From Acidiphilium sp. PA (GTDB taxonomy: Bacteria > Pseudomonadota > Alphaproteobacteria > Acetobacterales > Acetobacteraceae), in contig NZ_JAIMBY010000013.1 of assembly GCF_026191915.1 (NCBI RefSeq), positions 1 through 64,000 of the forward strand: a stretch of DNA of 64,000 bases. The letters are read 5' to 3'. Within the stretch, counting starts at the first letter, position 1. Every line of letters begins with the position of its first letter. Made by a program: the position numbers and the translations under genes. Under the pieces are notes generated by a model. It saw only the letters and a list, made by a program, of their open reading frames with translations, ran no database searches and was not told the DNA's origin. This document shows positions 18,733 to 27,619 of the stretch, piece by piece.

Positions 18733-19356
18733 ATGATTGGACTCATCCCGTTCCTGGTCGATCGTTTCACGACGGCGCATTGCGGTGCCGAGGTGCGGCG
18801 AACGATCCTGGCGGCCTGCGACCTGCCGCCTGATTTCGAATTCGGCATCGCCCAGACCTACGATGACGATGTCTGCCGCACCGTCATCACCGCCATGGCC
18901 GCACGCACCGGCCTGTCGCTGCCCGACCTGTACGACCGTCTCGGCCATTTCTTCCTCGCCTGGCTCGCGGAAAACCTCGGCGGCCTGTTTACCGGCGCCG
19001 AGGACACCGCATCGTTCCTGATGCGCCTGCCCATTGTCTATAACAGCCTCGCCGGCACCGCCCGCGGCTCCGGCCTGCAAGGCGCGTCCGAAGTCGTCTC
19101 GGTCCGCCAGCACGGCGAGCGTCTGCGTATCACCTACCAGTCCCAGGCGAGCTTCGCTTCGTTCTACGCAAGCTTCATGCGCGCGGTCGCATCCCACTTC
19201 GGGCAGAGCATCGATGTCACCATCCTCGCGGGGGATCTCGAAGGCCCGTTCTGCGTCTTTGATGTCGCAGTCGCTCCGCCGCATCCGGGTCCGCCGGCGG
19301 CGCACCTGAGCGATAGAAACGACCAGCCGGAGGTCATCCTCTGCCATGGTGATTGA
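18733..19356 (+). CDS. H-NOX (heme NO-binding)-like sensor with altered heme-ligand residues
   Basis: 207 residues from MIGLIPFLVDRF, which matches the usual 'MxGxI' start of H-NOX proteins. The full fold can be followed: helical N-domain, DLYDRLGHFFLAWLAE, FLMRLPIVYNSLAG, LRITYQSQASFASFYASF and VDVTIL-type C-terminal strands. Against Thermoanaerobacter H-NOX, FLMMMDEVHLQL aligns with FLMRLPIVYNSL, so the proximal heme His is Y103. The YxSxR porphyrin clamp is YQSQA (Y135, S137, A139). Heme may thus be Tyr-ligated or absent. It overlaps the GGDEF-EAL gene by 11 bp; H-NOX proteins usually control such partners. Confidence 0.8.
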   Translation: MIGLIPFLVDRFTTAHCGAEVRRTILAACDLPPDFEFGIAQTYDDDVCRTVITAMAARTGLSLPDLYDRLGHFFLAWLAENLGGLFTGAEDTASFLMRLPIVYNSLAGTARGSGLQGASEVVSVRQHGERLRITYQSQASFASFYASFMRAVASHFGQSIDVTILAGDLEGPFCVFDVAVAPPHPGPPAAHLSDRNDQPEVILCHGD

Positions 19357-21247
19357 TCAAGCCACCGTCCCGACGGTCAAAACTTCAGACATCGAAGACA
19401 TCTGCCGCCAATTCTGCACACTCGCCGTCGAGAACGGCGCCAGTCGCGTCACCACCGACAGCGCCCATCCGCTGGTTCAGAAATTCGTGCTTGCGGCGAA
19501 TTTGTCGCTCGATGTCGCGCGCCGTGCCGTCCGCACCTCGAACGAGGCCATCCAGGAACTGCGTAAAATCCACCGCATTGCCCGCATCGGCAGTTGGCGG
19601 GTGATCATCGAAGGACGGTACACGACCTGGTCGGATGAAATGCACAGTCTGGTCGGCGATGCAAAACGCACCGTCGTTCCCGCATTCGCGACCCTGACGG
19701 AATTGCTCGCGCCAGCCGATCGTGCCGAATTCGAGGCGGCCTTCCATTCGGTGATCGAAACCGGGCAGGAAGCCACGGTTGAATCCCGCGTCAACGATGC
19801 GGCCGGCGCGGATCGTTGGTTCTGGACGGATATGCAGCCCGAGTTCGATGATCGCGGCGCCGTCTTCGCGGTGCGCGGCATCTGCCAGGAAATCACCGAA
19901 CGGAAATCCGCCTTCGAGCGCATTCGCCATCTCGCGCGCCATGATCCACTGACCGGTCTGGCCAACCGCGCCCATCTCAACGAACAACTCGAACAAATCC
20001 TGGCCGAGGCGTCCCGCCGCCGCGAATCGGTCGCTGTTCTGTGTTTCGACCTCGACGGCTTCAAATCCGTCAACGATCTCTACGGCCATGCCGCCGGCGA
20101 CGATGTGTTGCGTGAAATGGCCCGGCGGCTTGCCTGTCATGTCCGCGAAACCGATCTCGTCGCCCGCATCGGCGGAGATGAATTCGTCGTGGTTCAGGCG
20201 TTTGGCCAGCAACCCGAGGCGGCGCAAAGCCTCGCACGGCGTCTGCTCGACGACGTCATGGGCACCATGATGCTCAAGGGACAGGCCGAAATTGCCCTCT
20301 CGACCTCGATCGGCGTCGCCTACTATCCGGCCGATGCCAAAACCGCGGACGACCTGCTCGCCCGCGCCGATCGCGCGCTCTACTGGATCAAAAACGAAGG
20401 CCGCAACAATTTCGCCGCCTACGACCCCATGATGGAGCGCGAATATCAGGATCGCCGCAAGCTCGAACACGACCTGCGGCTCGCGTTGCAGCGCGGCGAG
20501 TTCTCGCTGGTCTATCAACCCATGCTGTGTGCCCGGCTCGACCAGTTCATGGGTTTCGAAGCCCTGCTGCGCTGGAACAGTCCGGTGCACGGATCGGTCC
20601 CGCCGGATATCTTCATCGGCATCGCGGAATCCATTGGAATCATGGGGCCGTTGGGCGCATGGGTCCTGCGCACCGCCTGTACCGAAGCCGCACGTTGGCA
20701 AAATCCGTTGAAAATCGCTGTGAACGTCTCGCCGATCCAGGTCCAGCAGGGCAACCTTGCCGAAACCGTCGCCGAAATCCTCGAATCGACCGGCCTTGCA
20801 CCCGAACGTCTCGAAATCGAGGTCACGGAATCACTTCTGATCCGTCATCCCGAACGCGCGCTCGCCACGCTGCGCGCCATCAAGGCGCTCGGTGTCCGAA
20901 TCGCGATGGACGATTTCGGCACCGGCTACTCGTCGCTCGCCACGCTCCGGGCCTTCCCGTTCGACAAGCTCAAGGTTGACCGCAGTTTCGTCCTCGACCT
21001 GTGCGAAGGTTCGGAATCCATGGCGATCATCAACGCGATCCTCGGCCTTGGCCGCGGCCTGCATCTGCCCGTCGTGGTCGAAGGTGTGGAAACCGAATTG
21101 CAGGCCGCCATCTTGCGCCGCTGCGGCGCCGATGAAATGCAAGGCTATCTGCTCGGCCGCCCGGCGCCGATCGATCAGTTCACAGCGATCACCACGGCGC
21201 GGGGCGCGACCCGCGGCGTCGCCGCCTCACGACAACACCTTGCCTGA
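19346..21247 (+). CDS. PAS-GGDEF-EAL cyclic-di-GMP synthase/phosphodiesterase
   Basis: 633 residues. About 1-75 are helical, 78-190 look like a PAS_3 domain with a PAC end (VRGICQEITERK), 195-360 GGDEF, 375-620 EAL. The GGDEF signature is intact (276-280), with an RxxD inhibitory site five residues before it (RETD, 267-270). The EAL core is also intact: E405-A-L, NVSPIQVQ, EVTES, MDDFGTGYSS and LKVDRSF. Both activities are therefore possible. It is translated with the H-NOX-like gene (11-bp overlap), which is its likely sensory partner. No membrane segment. Confidence 0.93.
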   Translation: MVIDQATVPTVKTSDIEDICRQFCTLAVENGASRVTTDSAHPLVQKFVLAANLSLDVARRAVRTSNEAIQELRKIHRIARIGSWRVIIEGRYTTWSDEMHSLVGDAKRTVVPAFATLTELLAPADRAEFEAAFHSVIETGQEATVESRVNDAAGADRWFWTDMQPEFDDRGAVFAVRGICQEITERKSAFERIRHLARHDPLTGLANRAHLNEQLEQILAEASRRRESVAVLCFDLDGFKSVNDLYGHAAGDDVLREMARRLACHVRETDLVARIGGDEFVVVQAFGQQPEAAQSLARRLLDDVMGTMMLKGQAEIALSTSIGVAYYPADAKTADDLLARADRALYWIKNEGRNNFAAYDPMMEREYQDRRKLEHDLRLALQRGEFSLVYQPMLCARLDQFMGFEALLRWNSPVHGSVPPDIFIGIAESIGIMGPLGAWVLRTACTEAARWQNPLKIAVNVSPIQVQQGNLAETVAEILESTGLAPERLEIEVTESLLIRHPERALATLRAIKALGVRIAMDDFGTGYSSLATLRAFPFDKLKVDRSFVLDLCEGSESMAIINAILGLGRGLHLPVVVEGVETELQAAILRRCGADEMQGYLLGRPAPIDQFTAITTARGATRGVAASRQHLA

Positions 21248-21414
21248 TCCGGGGCAGGGCAGGGGAGCCGGATAACAGCAAGCCTGACGCGCCATGCCGC
21301 GCCCCGGAACCCGCGCCCGACGGCGCATTCCGCACCGAAGCCATCCCCCGGCGGAGTGCGCAGAAAGCCGCTTTGCCAGGCCTGACGGATGGAGTAAGAC
21401 TCGTCGGCGTGAAT

Positions 21415-22086
21415 ATGGTGCTGCCCCGCCCCGTCCGCATTCCGGTCGAAATCGTGTTCGATTTCGTCTGCCCCTGGTGCTATCTCGGCGTCCATCGCTT
21501 TGCGCGCACGCGCTTGCGCCGACGCGACCTTGCCATCCACCCGATCTGGCGACCGTTTCTGCTCAATCCCGATATGCCGCGCGGCGGCATCAGCCGCACC
21601 GATTACGCCGCCCGCAAATTCGGCGATGAAGAACGCGCCCGCCGGTTCTACGCCGCCATCACCGACATCGCCGCCAGTGAAGGGCTGCACGTCGATTTCG
21701 CGCGCATCCGCCGCACGCCGAGCAGCATCGATGCCCACCGCCTGGTTCGTTTCGCCGAGCCGGCCGGCGCGGCCGAAACCCTCGTTCTCGCGATTTTCCA
21801 CGCCTATTTCCACGACGGTGTCGACATTGGACAGACCGAGGCTCTGGTCGACATCGCGGCCGAAACCGGGCTCGATGCCGAAGCGGCGCGGTCCTTTCTG
21901 CTGTCGGATCAGGCGGCCGACCTGGTCCATGCCGACAATCTCTACGCCCACCGGCTCGGCATCAACGGCGTTCCCTGTTTCGTGGTCGATGGTTCGGCGG
22001 CGATCGCCGGCGCCCAGGAACCCGATGTGCTGGAACGTCTGATCGAACTGGCAAATTGTGACGCAACGCCGTTCGGCCTCGCATAG
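21415..22086 (+). CDS. DsbA-family oxidoreductase (FrnE / HCCA-isomerase-like)
   Basis: 223 residues from ATG 21415; a TTG at 21373 would add 14 codons. The thioredoxin-fold core begins VEIVFDFVCPWCYLGVHRF with CPWC at 19-22. Further family motifs are SSIDAHRLVRFA, ALFHAYF-like AIFHAYFHDGVDIG and INGVPCFVVDG with the cis-Pro. Members act as cytosolic dithiol oxidoreductases or, without the CxxC, as isomerases; the intact CPWC favours the former. No signal peptide. Confidence 0.85.
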   Translation: MVLPRPVRIPVEIVFDFVCPWCYLGVHRFARTRLRRRDLAIHPIWRPFLLNPDMPRGGISRTDYAARKFGDEERARRFYAAITDIAASEGLHVDFARIRRTPSSIDAHRLVRFAEPAGAAETLVLAIFHAYFHDGVDIGQTEALVDIAAETGLDAEAARSFLLSDQAADLVHADNLYAHRLGINGVPCFVVDGSAAIAGAQEPDVLERLIELANCDATPFGLA

Positions 22087-22146
22087 CCCCGCGCCGCCTC
22101 GCCCGCCCATCTTTCGCCGCCGCCGCCCGCGTGGCACAACACCGCC

Positions 22147-23106
22147 ATGAAACGCCGCACCCTGCTCGCCACCGCCCCGCTCGCCCTTGCCCTCGCACCC
22201 TCGGCGCAAGCCGCTGATTTCACCGCATTCCTATCCGGCCTGGGCGCTCGCGCGCGCCAGCAAGGCGTGCCGCACAGCATCATCGACCAGGCGCTGGGCG
22301 GCCTCACGCCCAACCAGCGCGTCATCCATCTCGACAATCATCAACCCGAATTCACCCTCACCTGGGCGCAATACAGCGCCCGGGTCGTCACCGCAGCGCG
22401 CATCCGTGACGGTCAGGCGAAACGCCGGCAACTCAGCCCGGTCCTTGACGCGATCCGCACCCGCTTCGGCGTCGCCGCCGATCCCATCATGGGCATCTGG
22501 GGCATCGAGACCGATTTCGGCGCGATCCAGGGCAATTTTCAGGTCATCGACTCGCTCGCCACCCTCGCCTGGTTCCGCCAGAGCCCCTATTTCGGCAACG
22601 AGGCGATCGCCGCGATGAAAATCGCCGCCCGCGGCGATGCGCCGCTGCCCCGGCTGATCGGCTCCTGGGCCGGCGCGATGGGCCAGCCGCAATTCATGCC
22701 CAGCGTCTATCTCACCACCGCGGTCAATTTCACCGGGCGCGGTACCCCGAATATCTGGACCAACGTGCCCGATACCATGGCCTCGATCGCCAATTACCTC
22801 CGCAAGGCGCGCTGGGTGCCGGGCCTGCCGTCGAGCGAACCGGTGCTGATCCCGCCCGGCTTCGATGCGGCGCTGGCCGGACGCCAGCACCGCCTGCCAC
22901 TCGCCCGCTGGCAGGCGCTCGGCGTGCACCGCCTGGCCGATGCCGCCCGGCTGGCGCCCGCCACCGAAGCCTCGCTGCTCCTGCCCGATGGCCCGACCGG
23001 CGCCGCCTATCTGGCCTATGCCAATTTCGAGTCGATCCGCCGCTATAATCCGTCGGATCTCTACGCCCTCGCGGTCGGCGAACTCGGGCGATCGATCGCG
23101 GCATGA
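22147..23106 (+). CDS. Membrane-bound lytic murein transglycosylase B family protein
   Basis: 319 residues with a cleavable signal peptide (MKRRTLLATAPLALALAPSA). SLT_2/MltB motifs are present: IMGIWGIETDFG with catalytic E121, SWAGAMGQPQFMPS and ASIANYLRKARW. No lipobox, so probably soluble periplasmic. It overlaps the next gene (RlpA-like) by 4 bp, giving two peptidoglycan-active proteins in one transcript. Confidence 0.92.
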   Translation: MKRRTLLATAPLALALAPSAQAADFTAFLSGLGARARQQGVPHSIIDQALGGLTPNQRVIHLDNHQPEFTLTWAQYSARVVTAARIRDGQAKRRQLSPVLDAIRTRFGVAADPIMGIWGIETDFGAIQGNFQVIDSLATLAWFRQSPYFGNEAIAAMKIAARGDAPLPRLIGSWAGAMGQPQFMPSVYLTTAVNFTGRGTPNIWTNVPDTMASIANYLRKARWVPGLPSSEPVLIPPGFDAALAGRQHRLPLARWQALGVHRLADAARLAPATEASLLLPDGPTGAAYLAYANFESIRRYNPSDLYALAVGELGRSIAA

Positions 23107-23996
23107 ACCGCGCCGCCTGTCTCCCGCTGCTGGCCGCGCTCGCCCTGACCGGCTGCGTCCACAAACGCATCCGCACCGGCCCGCCGCCGACCGGCGCGCA
23201 TTACCTGATCGGCAACCCCTATCAGGCCGATGGCGAATGGCACTACCCGCGCGCGGTCGATACCTATGACCGTACCGGCCTCGCCACCGTCATCCCGCCC
23301 GGTCACGACGCCGCAACGGCCGATGGCGAAGCCTACGACCCCGAAGGATTGATGGCCCAAAGCCCGATCCTGCCGCTGCCCTCGCTGGTCCGCGTCACCA
23401 ATCTGGTCAACGGCCGAACCCTGACCGTCCGCGTCAACGATCGCGGCCCCGCCACCGCCGGCCGCATCCTGGCCGTCAGCCGCAAGGTTGCATCCCTGCT
23501 CGCATTTCCCCCGACCGGCGTGGTCGAAGTGCGCGTCACCCTGCTCGCCGGCCGCTCCGCCGCGCTGCAGGCCGCACTCGGCGCCGGTCCGCATCTCACC
23601 GCCGCACCGGTCGCCGGCGTCCAGTCCGCCGCCCTGCCGCCACCCCCCGGCGCCGCCGGCAGCGCAGGCCCGATCACCCCGGCCGCGCATACGCCCGTCG
23701 CCCGCCTGACCCGCACCGCTGCCGCGACCGCCTCCCCATCGGGCGTCGTCCACACCGTGCCGCCCGATCCCGGCCCGCTCTATGTCGAAATCGCCGGCTT
23801 CGGCACCGGCAGCGATGCGCAGCAAACCCTCGATCGCCTCGCAGGCCTGCCCGGCAGCGTCGTGCCGCAATCGCGCGAAGGCCGCACGCTCTACGCCGTC
23901 GAACTCGGCCCCTACCACAGCGTCGCCAGCGCCGACGCCGCGTTGCACCAGGTTCTCGCCCGCGGCGTCCCCGACCCTGAAATCACCGTGCATTGA
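23103..23996 (+). CDS. RlpA-like lipoprotein with C-terminal SPOR domain
   Basis: 297 residues. Lipobox LTGC with C18. A double-psi beta-barrel (about 60-150) has ATADGEAYDPEGLMAQSP and VRVNDRGPATAGRI; the catalytic-type Asp of VNDRGP is kept. The His normally in the TAAHxTLP segment is replaced (MAQSPILPLPS), as is the WYG motif. A Pro/Ala-rich linker leads to a SPOR domain (about 220-297) that binds denuded septal glycan. It is probably a divisome-localised outer-membrane lipoprotein whose transglycosylase activity is uncertain. Confidence 0.85.
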   Translation: MNRAACLPLLAALALTGCVHKRIRTGPPPTGAHYLIGNPYQADGEWHYPRAVDTYDRTGLATVIPPGHDAATADGEAYDPEGLMAQSPILPLPSLVRVTNLVNGRTLTVRVNDRGPATAGRILAVSRKVASLLAFPPTGVVEVRVTLLAGRSAALQAALGAGPHLTAAPVAGVQSAALPPPPGAAGSAGPITPAAHTPVARLTRTAAATASPSGVVHTVPPDPGPLYVEIAGFGTGSDAQQTLDRLAGLPGSVVPQSREGRTLYAVELGPYHSVASADAALHQVLARGVPDPEITVH

Positions 23997-23998
23997 CC

Positions 23999-24625
23999 AT
24001 GCGGATCAGGCCCGGCAGCTTCATCACCGTCGAGGGCGGTGAAGCCGTCGGCAAATCCACCCAGATCGCCCGCCTCGCCGCCACCCTGCGCGCCGCCGGC
24101 CACAATGTCGTCCTCACCCGCGAGCCCGGCGGCACACAAGGCGCCGAAGCCATCCGCGCCGTCATGCTCGATCCCGCCACCAGCCTCGCCCCGCTCGCCG
24201 ACACGCTGCTGGTCTTCGCCGCCCGGGCCGACCACGTCGCCACGCTGATCCGCCCCGCCCTCGCCCGCGGCGATATCGTCCTGTGCGACCGTTTCACCGA
24301 TTCCACCATGGCCTATCAGGGCTACGGCCTCGGCATCGACGGCGCGATCATCGCAACCCTCACCGGCATGATCGGCCTGACCCCCGATCTCACCCTGATC
24401 CTCGAAACCCCGCCCGCCATCGCCGCCGCCCGCCTCGCCGCCCGCACCGCCACGCCCGACCGCTACGAGCGTTTCGATGCGCAGTTCGGCGCCCGCGTCG
24501 CCGCCGGCTTTCGCGCCATCGCCGCCGCCGACCCCGCCCGCTGCGCGTTGATCGATGCGTCCGGCCCGATCGATGCCATCGCCGCCACCATCGCCGCCAC
24601 CATCGCCCAACGCCTCGCGCCATGA
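23999..24625 (+). CDS. tmk: Thymidylate kinase
   Basis: 208 residues from ATG 23999. P-loop VEGGEAVGKST (11-21), DR motif LCDRFTDSTMAYQG, and the LID-type Arg region. It phosphorylates dTMP to dTDP. It follows the RlpA-like gene by 2 bp and overlaps holB by 4 bp (ATGA). The tmk-holB-metG order is common in Alphaproteobacteria. Confidence 0.95.
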   Translation: MRIRPGSFITVEGGEAVGKSTQIARLAATLRAAGHNVVLTREPGGTQGAEAIRAVMLDPATSLAPLADTLLVFAARADHVATLIRPALARGDIVLCDRFTDSTMAYQGYGLGIDGAIIATLTGMIGLTPDLTLILETPPAIAAARLAARTATPDRYERFDAQFGARVAAGFRAIAAADPARCALIDASGPIDAIAATIAATIAQRLAP

Positions 24626-25590
24626 TCGCCCCGCGCGCCAACCCCGCCCTGCTCGGCCAGGACCGCGCGATCGCCGAACTCCACCACGCCGCATCCGGCC
24701 CGCGCCTGCACCACGCCTGGCTGATCGCAGGGCCGCCCGGCATCGGCAAGGCGACGCTCGCCTACCGCTTCGCCCGCTGGCTGCTCGCCGGCGCCACCAC
24801 GCCGGACCTGTCGCTCCCGCCCACCGACCCCGCCTTCCGCCGCGTCGCCGTCGCCTCCCACGCCGATCTCCTCGTCATCGAGCGCCGCTATGATGAGAAA
24901 AAAAAGCGCATGCAGGGCGAAATCGTGGTCGAAACCGTCGCCCAGGCCGGCAAATTCCTTCGCCTCACACCGGGGGAGGGCGGCTGGCGCGTCGTCATCG
25001 TCGATGGCGCGGAAGCCCTCAACCGCAATGCCGCCAACGCTTTGCTCAAACTCCTCGAAGAACCGCCGCCGCGCGCCATCTGGCTCCTGGTCTGCCACGC
25101 CCCCGGCCGCCTGCTCCCCACCATCCGCAGCCGCTGCCGCCTGCTCGATGTCGCGCCCCTCGACCCCGCCACCATCCAGACCCTGCTCGCCACCGCCCAG
25201 CCCGACCTCCCGCCCGACCGCGCCGCCCGCCTCGCCACCCTCGCCGAAGGCTCGATCGGCCGCGCCATCGCCCTCGCCGCATCCGATGGCCTGGCCCTGG
25301 CCGGCCTGGTCGATGAAGCCCTCACCACCGCCATCACCCCCAGCCGCGCCGCCGCCATCGCCGATGCCGTCGCCCGCCTCGAAGACGGTTTCGCCACCTT
25401 CACCGATCTGCTGCGCACCGGCCTCGCCGCCGCCACCCGCGCCCGCGCCCGCGCCCAACCTTCACGGGCGCTTGATCACCAGGTCAGCCTCTGGCAGGAG
25501 TTTGGCCGCATCCAAGCCGAAGTCGAAGGCCTGAACCTCGACCCGCGCGCCGCCATCATCACCATCCTGCACCAGCTAAGGCCATCATGA
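24622..25590 (+). CDS. holB: DNA polymerase III delta' subunit
   Basis: 322 residues from ATG 24622. AAA+ clamp-loader fold with GPPGIGKAT (37-45), a Walker-B-like VIVDGAEALN, ANALLKLLEEPP and the SRC motif (IRSRCR). The zinc-binding Cys cluster of the E. coli protein is missing, which seems usual for this lineage. It loads the beta clamp together with delta and tau/gamma. Overlaps tmk and metG by 4 bp each. Confidence 0.93.
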   Translation: MIAPRANPALLGQDRAIAELHHAASGPRLHHAWLIAGPPGIGKATLAYRFARWLLAGATTPDLSLPPTDPAFRRVAVASHADLLVIERRYDEKKKRMQGEIVVETVAQAGKFLRLTPGEGGWRVVIVDGAEALNRNAANALLKLLEEPPPRAIWLLVCHAPGRLLPTIRSRCRLLDVAPLDPATIQTLLATAQPDLPPDRAARLATLAEGSIGRAIALAASDGLALAGLVDEALTTAITPSRAAAIADAVARLEDGFATFTDLLRTGLAAATRARARAQPSRALDHQVSLWQEFGRIQAEVEGLNLDPRAAIITILHQLRPS

Positions 25591-27122
25591 CCAAGCGTTT
25601 CTACATCACCACCCCGATCTATTACGTCAACGGCACGCCCCACATCGGCCACGCCTATTCCTCGATCGCGGCCGATGTCATGGCCCGCTTCAAACGCCTC
25701 GATGGCTACGACGTGTTTTTCCTCACCGGCACCGACGAACACGGCCAGAAAATCGAAAAAACCGCGAACGACGCCGGCATCACCCCCCAGCAGCTCGCCG
25801 ACCGCAACAGCGCCGCCTTCCGCGCCATGGCCGCCGCGGTCAACCTCTCCAACACCGATTTCATCCGCACCACCGAACCCCGCCACAAAGCCGCCTGCGC
25901 GGCCATGTGGCAGGCGCTCGAAGCCGCCGGCGCCATCCACCTCGGCCATTACGAAGGCTGGTACGCCACCCGCGACGAAGCCTTCTACGGCGAGGACGAA
26001 CTCACCACCGCGCCCGACGGCACCAAACGCTCCCCCTACGGCGCCCCGGTCGAATGGGTCCGCGAACCCTCCTATTTCTTCAAACTCAGCGCCTTTCAGG
26101 ACCGCCTGCTCGCCCTCTACGAAGCCCACCCCGAATTCATCCAGCCCGCCTCCAGCCGCAACGAAGTGCTCAGCTTCGTCCGCTCCGGCCTGCGCGATAT
26201 CTCGATCAGCCGCACCAGCTTCACCTGGGGCGTGCCGGTCCCAAACGCCCCCGGCCACGTCATGTATGTGTGGATCGACGCCCTCACCAACTACCTCACC
26301 GCCCTCGGCTACCCCGACCCCGCCGCGCCCGACATGGCGTTCTGGCCCGCCGACATCCACCTCGTCGGCAAGGAAATCACCCGCTTTCACGCCATCTACT
26401 GGCCCGCGATGCTCATGGCCGCCAACCTGCCCCTGCCCAGACGCGTGTTCGGCCACGGCTGGTGGGTCACCAATGGCGAAAAAATGTCCAAATCCCTCGG
26501 CAACGCCCTCGAAATCCAACCCCTCGTCACCGAATTCGGCGTCGATGCCATCCGCTTCTTCCTCCTCCGCGAAATCCCCTTCGGTAACGATGGCGATGTC
26601 TCACGCGCCGCCATCATCACCCGCCTGAACACCGAACTCGCCAACGGCCTCGGCAACCTCGCCCAGCGCACCCTCAGCTTCATCGCGAAAAACGCCGGCG
26701 CCGCCATCCCCGCCGCCGGCCCCGCTACCGAAGCCGACCACGCGCTCACCACCCTCGCCGAAACCCTCCCCACCCGCGTCCGCGCCGCGATGGAACGCCT
26801 CGCCTACCAGGAAGCCCTCGAGGAAATCTGGAAACTCATCCGCGCCGGCAACGCCTACATCGACCACGAACAACCCTGGGCACTCCGCAAAACCAACCCC
26901 ACCCGCATGGCCCACGTGCTCCGCACCCTCTGCGAAACCCTCCGCATCGCCGCCATCCTGCTCCAGCCCTTCATGCCCGAAACCATGGCGAAACTGCTCG
27001 ACCAACTCGCCGTCCCGCCCAGCGCCCGCAGCTTCGCCGCCCTCGATACCCAACTCCCCGAAGCCGCCCCGCTGCCAACCCCCACCGGCCTGTTCCCCCG
27101 CTTCGTCGAACCGGACGCATGA
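25587..27122 (+). CDS. metG: Methionyl-tRNA synthetase
   Basis: 511 residues, class Ia. The HIGH motif is in TPIYYVNGTPHIGHAYSS, the KMSKS motif in EKMSKSLGNALE, and the anticodon domain includes ANGLGNLAQR. No C-terminal tRNA-binding appendage and no zinc-knuckle cysteines, so this is the short form. It ends the mltB-to-metG run. A GC hairpin (27130-27153) and a tRNA-Met follow. Confidence 0.97.
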   Translation: MTKRFYITTPIYYVNGTPHIGHAYSSIAADVMARFKRLDGYDVFFLTGTDEHGQKIEKTANDAGITPQQLADRNSAAFRAMAAAVNLSNTDFIRTTEPRHKAACAAMWQALEAAGAIHLGHYEGWYATRDEAFYGEDELTTAPDGTKRSPYGAPVEWVREPSYFFKLSAFQDRLLALYEAHPEFIQPASSRNEVLSFVRSGLRDISISRTSFTWGVPVPNAPGHVMYVWIDALTNYLTALGYPDPAAPDMAFWPADIHLVGKEITRFHAIYWPAMLMAANLPLPRRVFGHGWWVTNGEKMSKSLGNALEIQPLVTEFGVDAIRFFLLREIPFGNDGDVSRAAIITRLNTELANGLGNLAQRTLSFIAKNAGAAIPAAGPATEADHALTTLAETLPTRVRAAMERLAYQEALEEIWKLIRAGNAYIDHEQPWALRKTNPTRMAHVLRTLCETLRIAAILLQPFMPETMAKLLDQLAVPPSARSFAALDTQLPEAAPLPTPTGLFPRFVEPDA

Positions 27123-27129
27123 AAAACCC

Positions 27130-27153
27130 CCGCGCGGCCTAATCGCCACGCGG
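27130..27153. terminator. GC hairpin after metG
   Basis: CCGCGCGG (27130-27137) pairs with CCACGCGG (27146-27153), one G-T pair, 8-nt loop, a few bases after the metG stop. No U-tract on either strand. Confidence 0.35.
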
Positions 27154-27182
27154 TCCCAACCCCCGAAATCTGACTGAAAACC

Positions 27183-27257
27183 TGGTAGCGGCGGGCGGAT
27201 TTGAACCACCGACCAAGAGATTATGATTCTCCTGCTCTACCGCTGAGCTACGCCGCC
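27183..27257 (-). tRNA. tRNA-Met (CAT)
   Basis: On the minus strand a complete 75-nt cloverleaf with encoded CCA: acceptor GGCGGCG, D arm GCTCAGCGGTAGAGC, anticodon loop ATCATAA (anticodon CAT), T arm with GTTCAAAT and 3' end CCGCTACCA. The GAATCATAATC context is that of alphaproteobacterial elongator tRNA-Met; tRNA-Ile2 (lysidine CAT) is the alternative. Convergent to metG. Confidence 0.93.
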
Positions 27258-27318
27258 AACCGGTGGCGCCGAGGTAGCGCCCACCGCCAAACCTGTCAAT
27301 CAGCCCCATCCGGAAAGG

Positions 27319-27477
27319 CAGGGCAGGGGAAGCAAGCCGTTCGTTCTTGAAAGAAAGAACCAAAGAACTTTTGAACCCACCACAACCCCGCCGCGATCCG
27401 CCCGTCCACAACCCAAAACTGAAATCTCTTAACAAACCGTCTCAAAACCAATTGCCGCGCCCCCCAACCATGGGCTA
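27319..27477. repeat. Direct repeat copy 1 (159 bp)
   Basis: Runs from CAGGGCAGGGGAAGCAAGCC to CCATGGGCTA and is about 92% identical by eye to 28619-28775. It has an internal self-complementary TTCTTGAAAGAA and the AAAGAACCAAAGAACTTT core shared with the element at 11916-12060. No gene in it. The two copies flank the FkbM-type gene. Confidence 0.85.
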
Positions 27478-27619
27478 CAGCATGGCTACAGCATCAAACG
27501 GTCGAGGCCCACGTGCGGAAAAATACCAAATCCCAATCCGCGATAGCGGCATCACCGCAACTGCCGAAACACAGAACGGACCAGTCCCGTCAAATCCACC
27601 GTGAGCACGGACCATCGGT

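Noticed and set aside
19385-20701. 438-codon open frame on the minus strand
   Set aside because: Antisense to the PAS-GGDEF-EAL gene; His/Gly/Glu-rich shadow.
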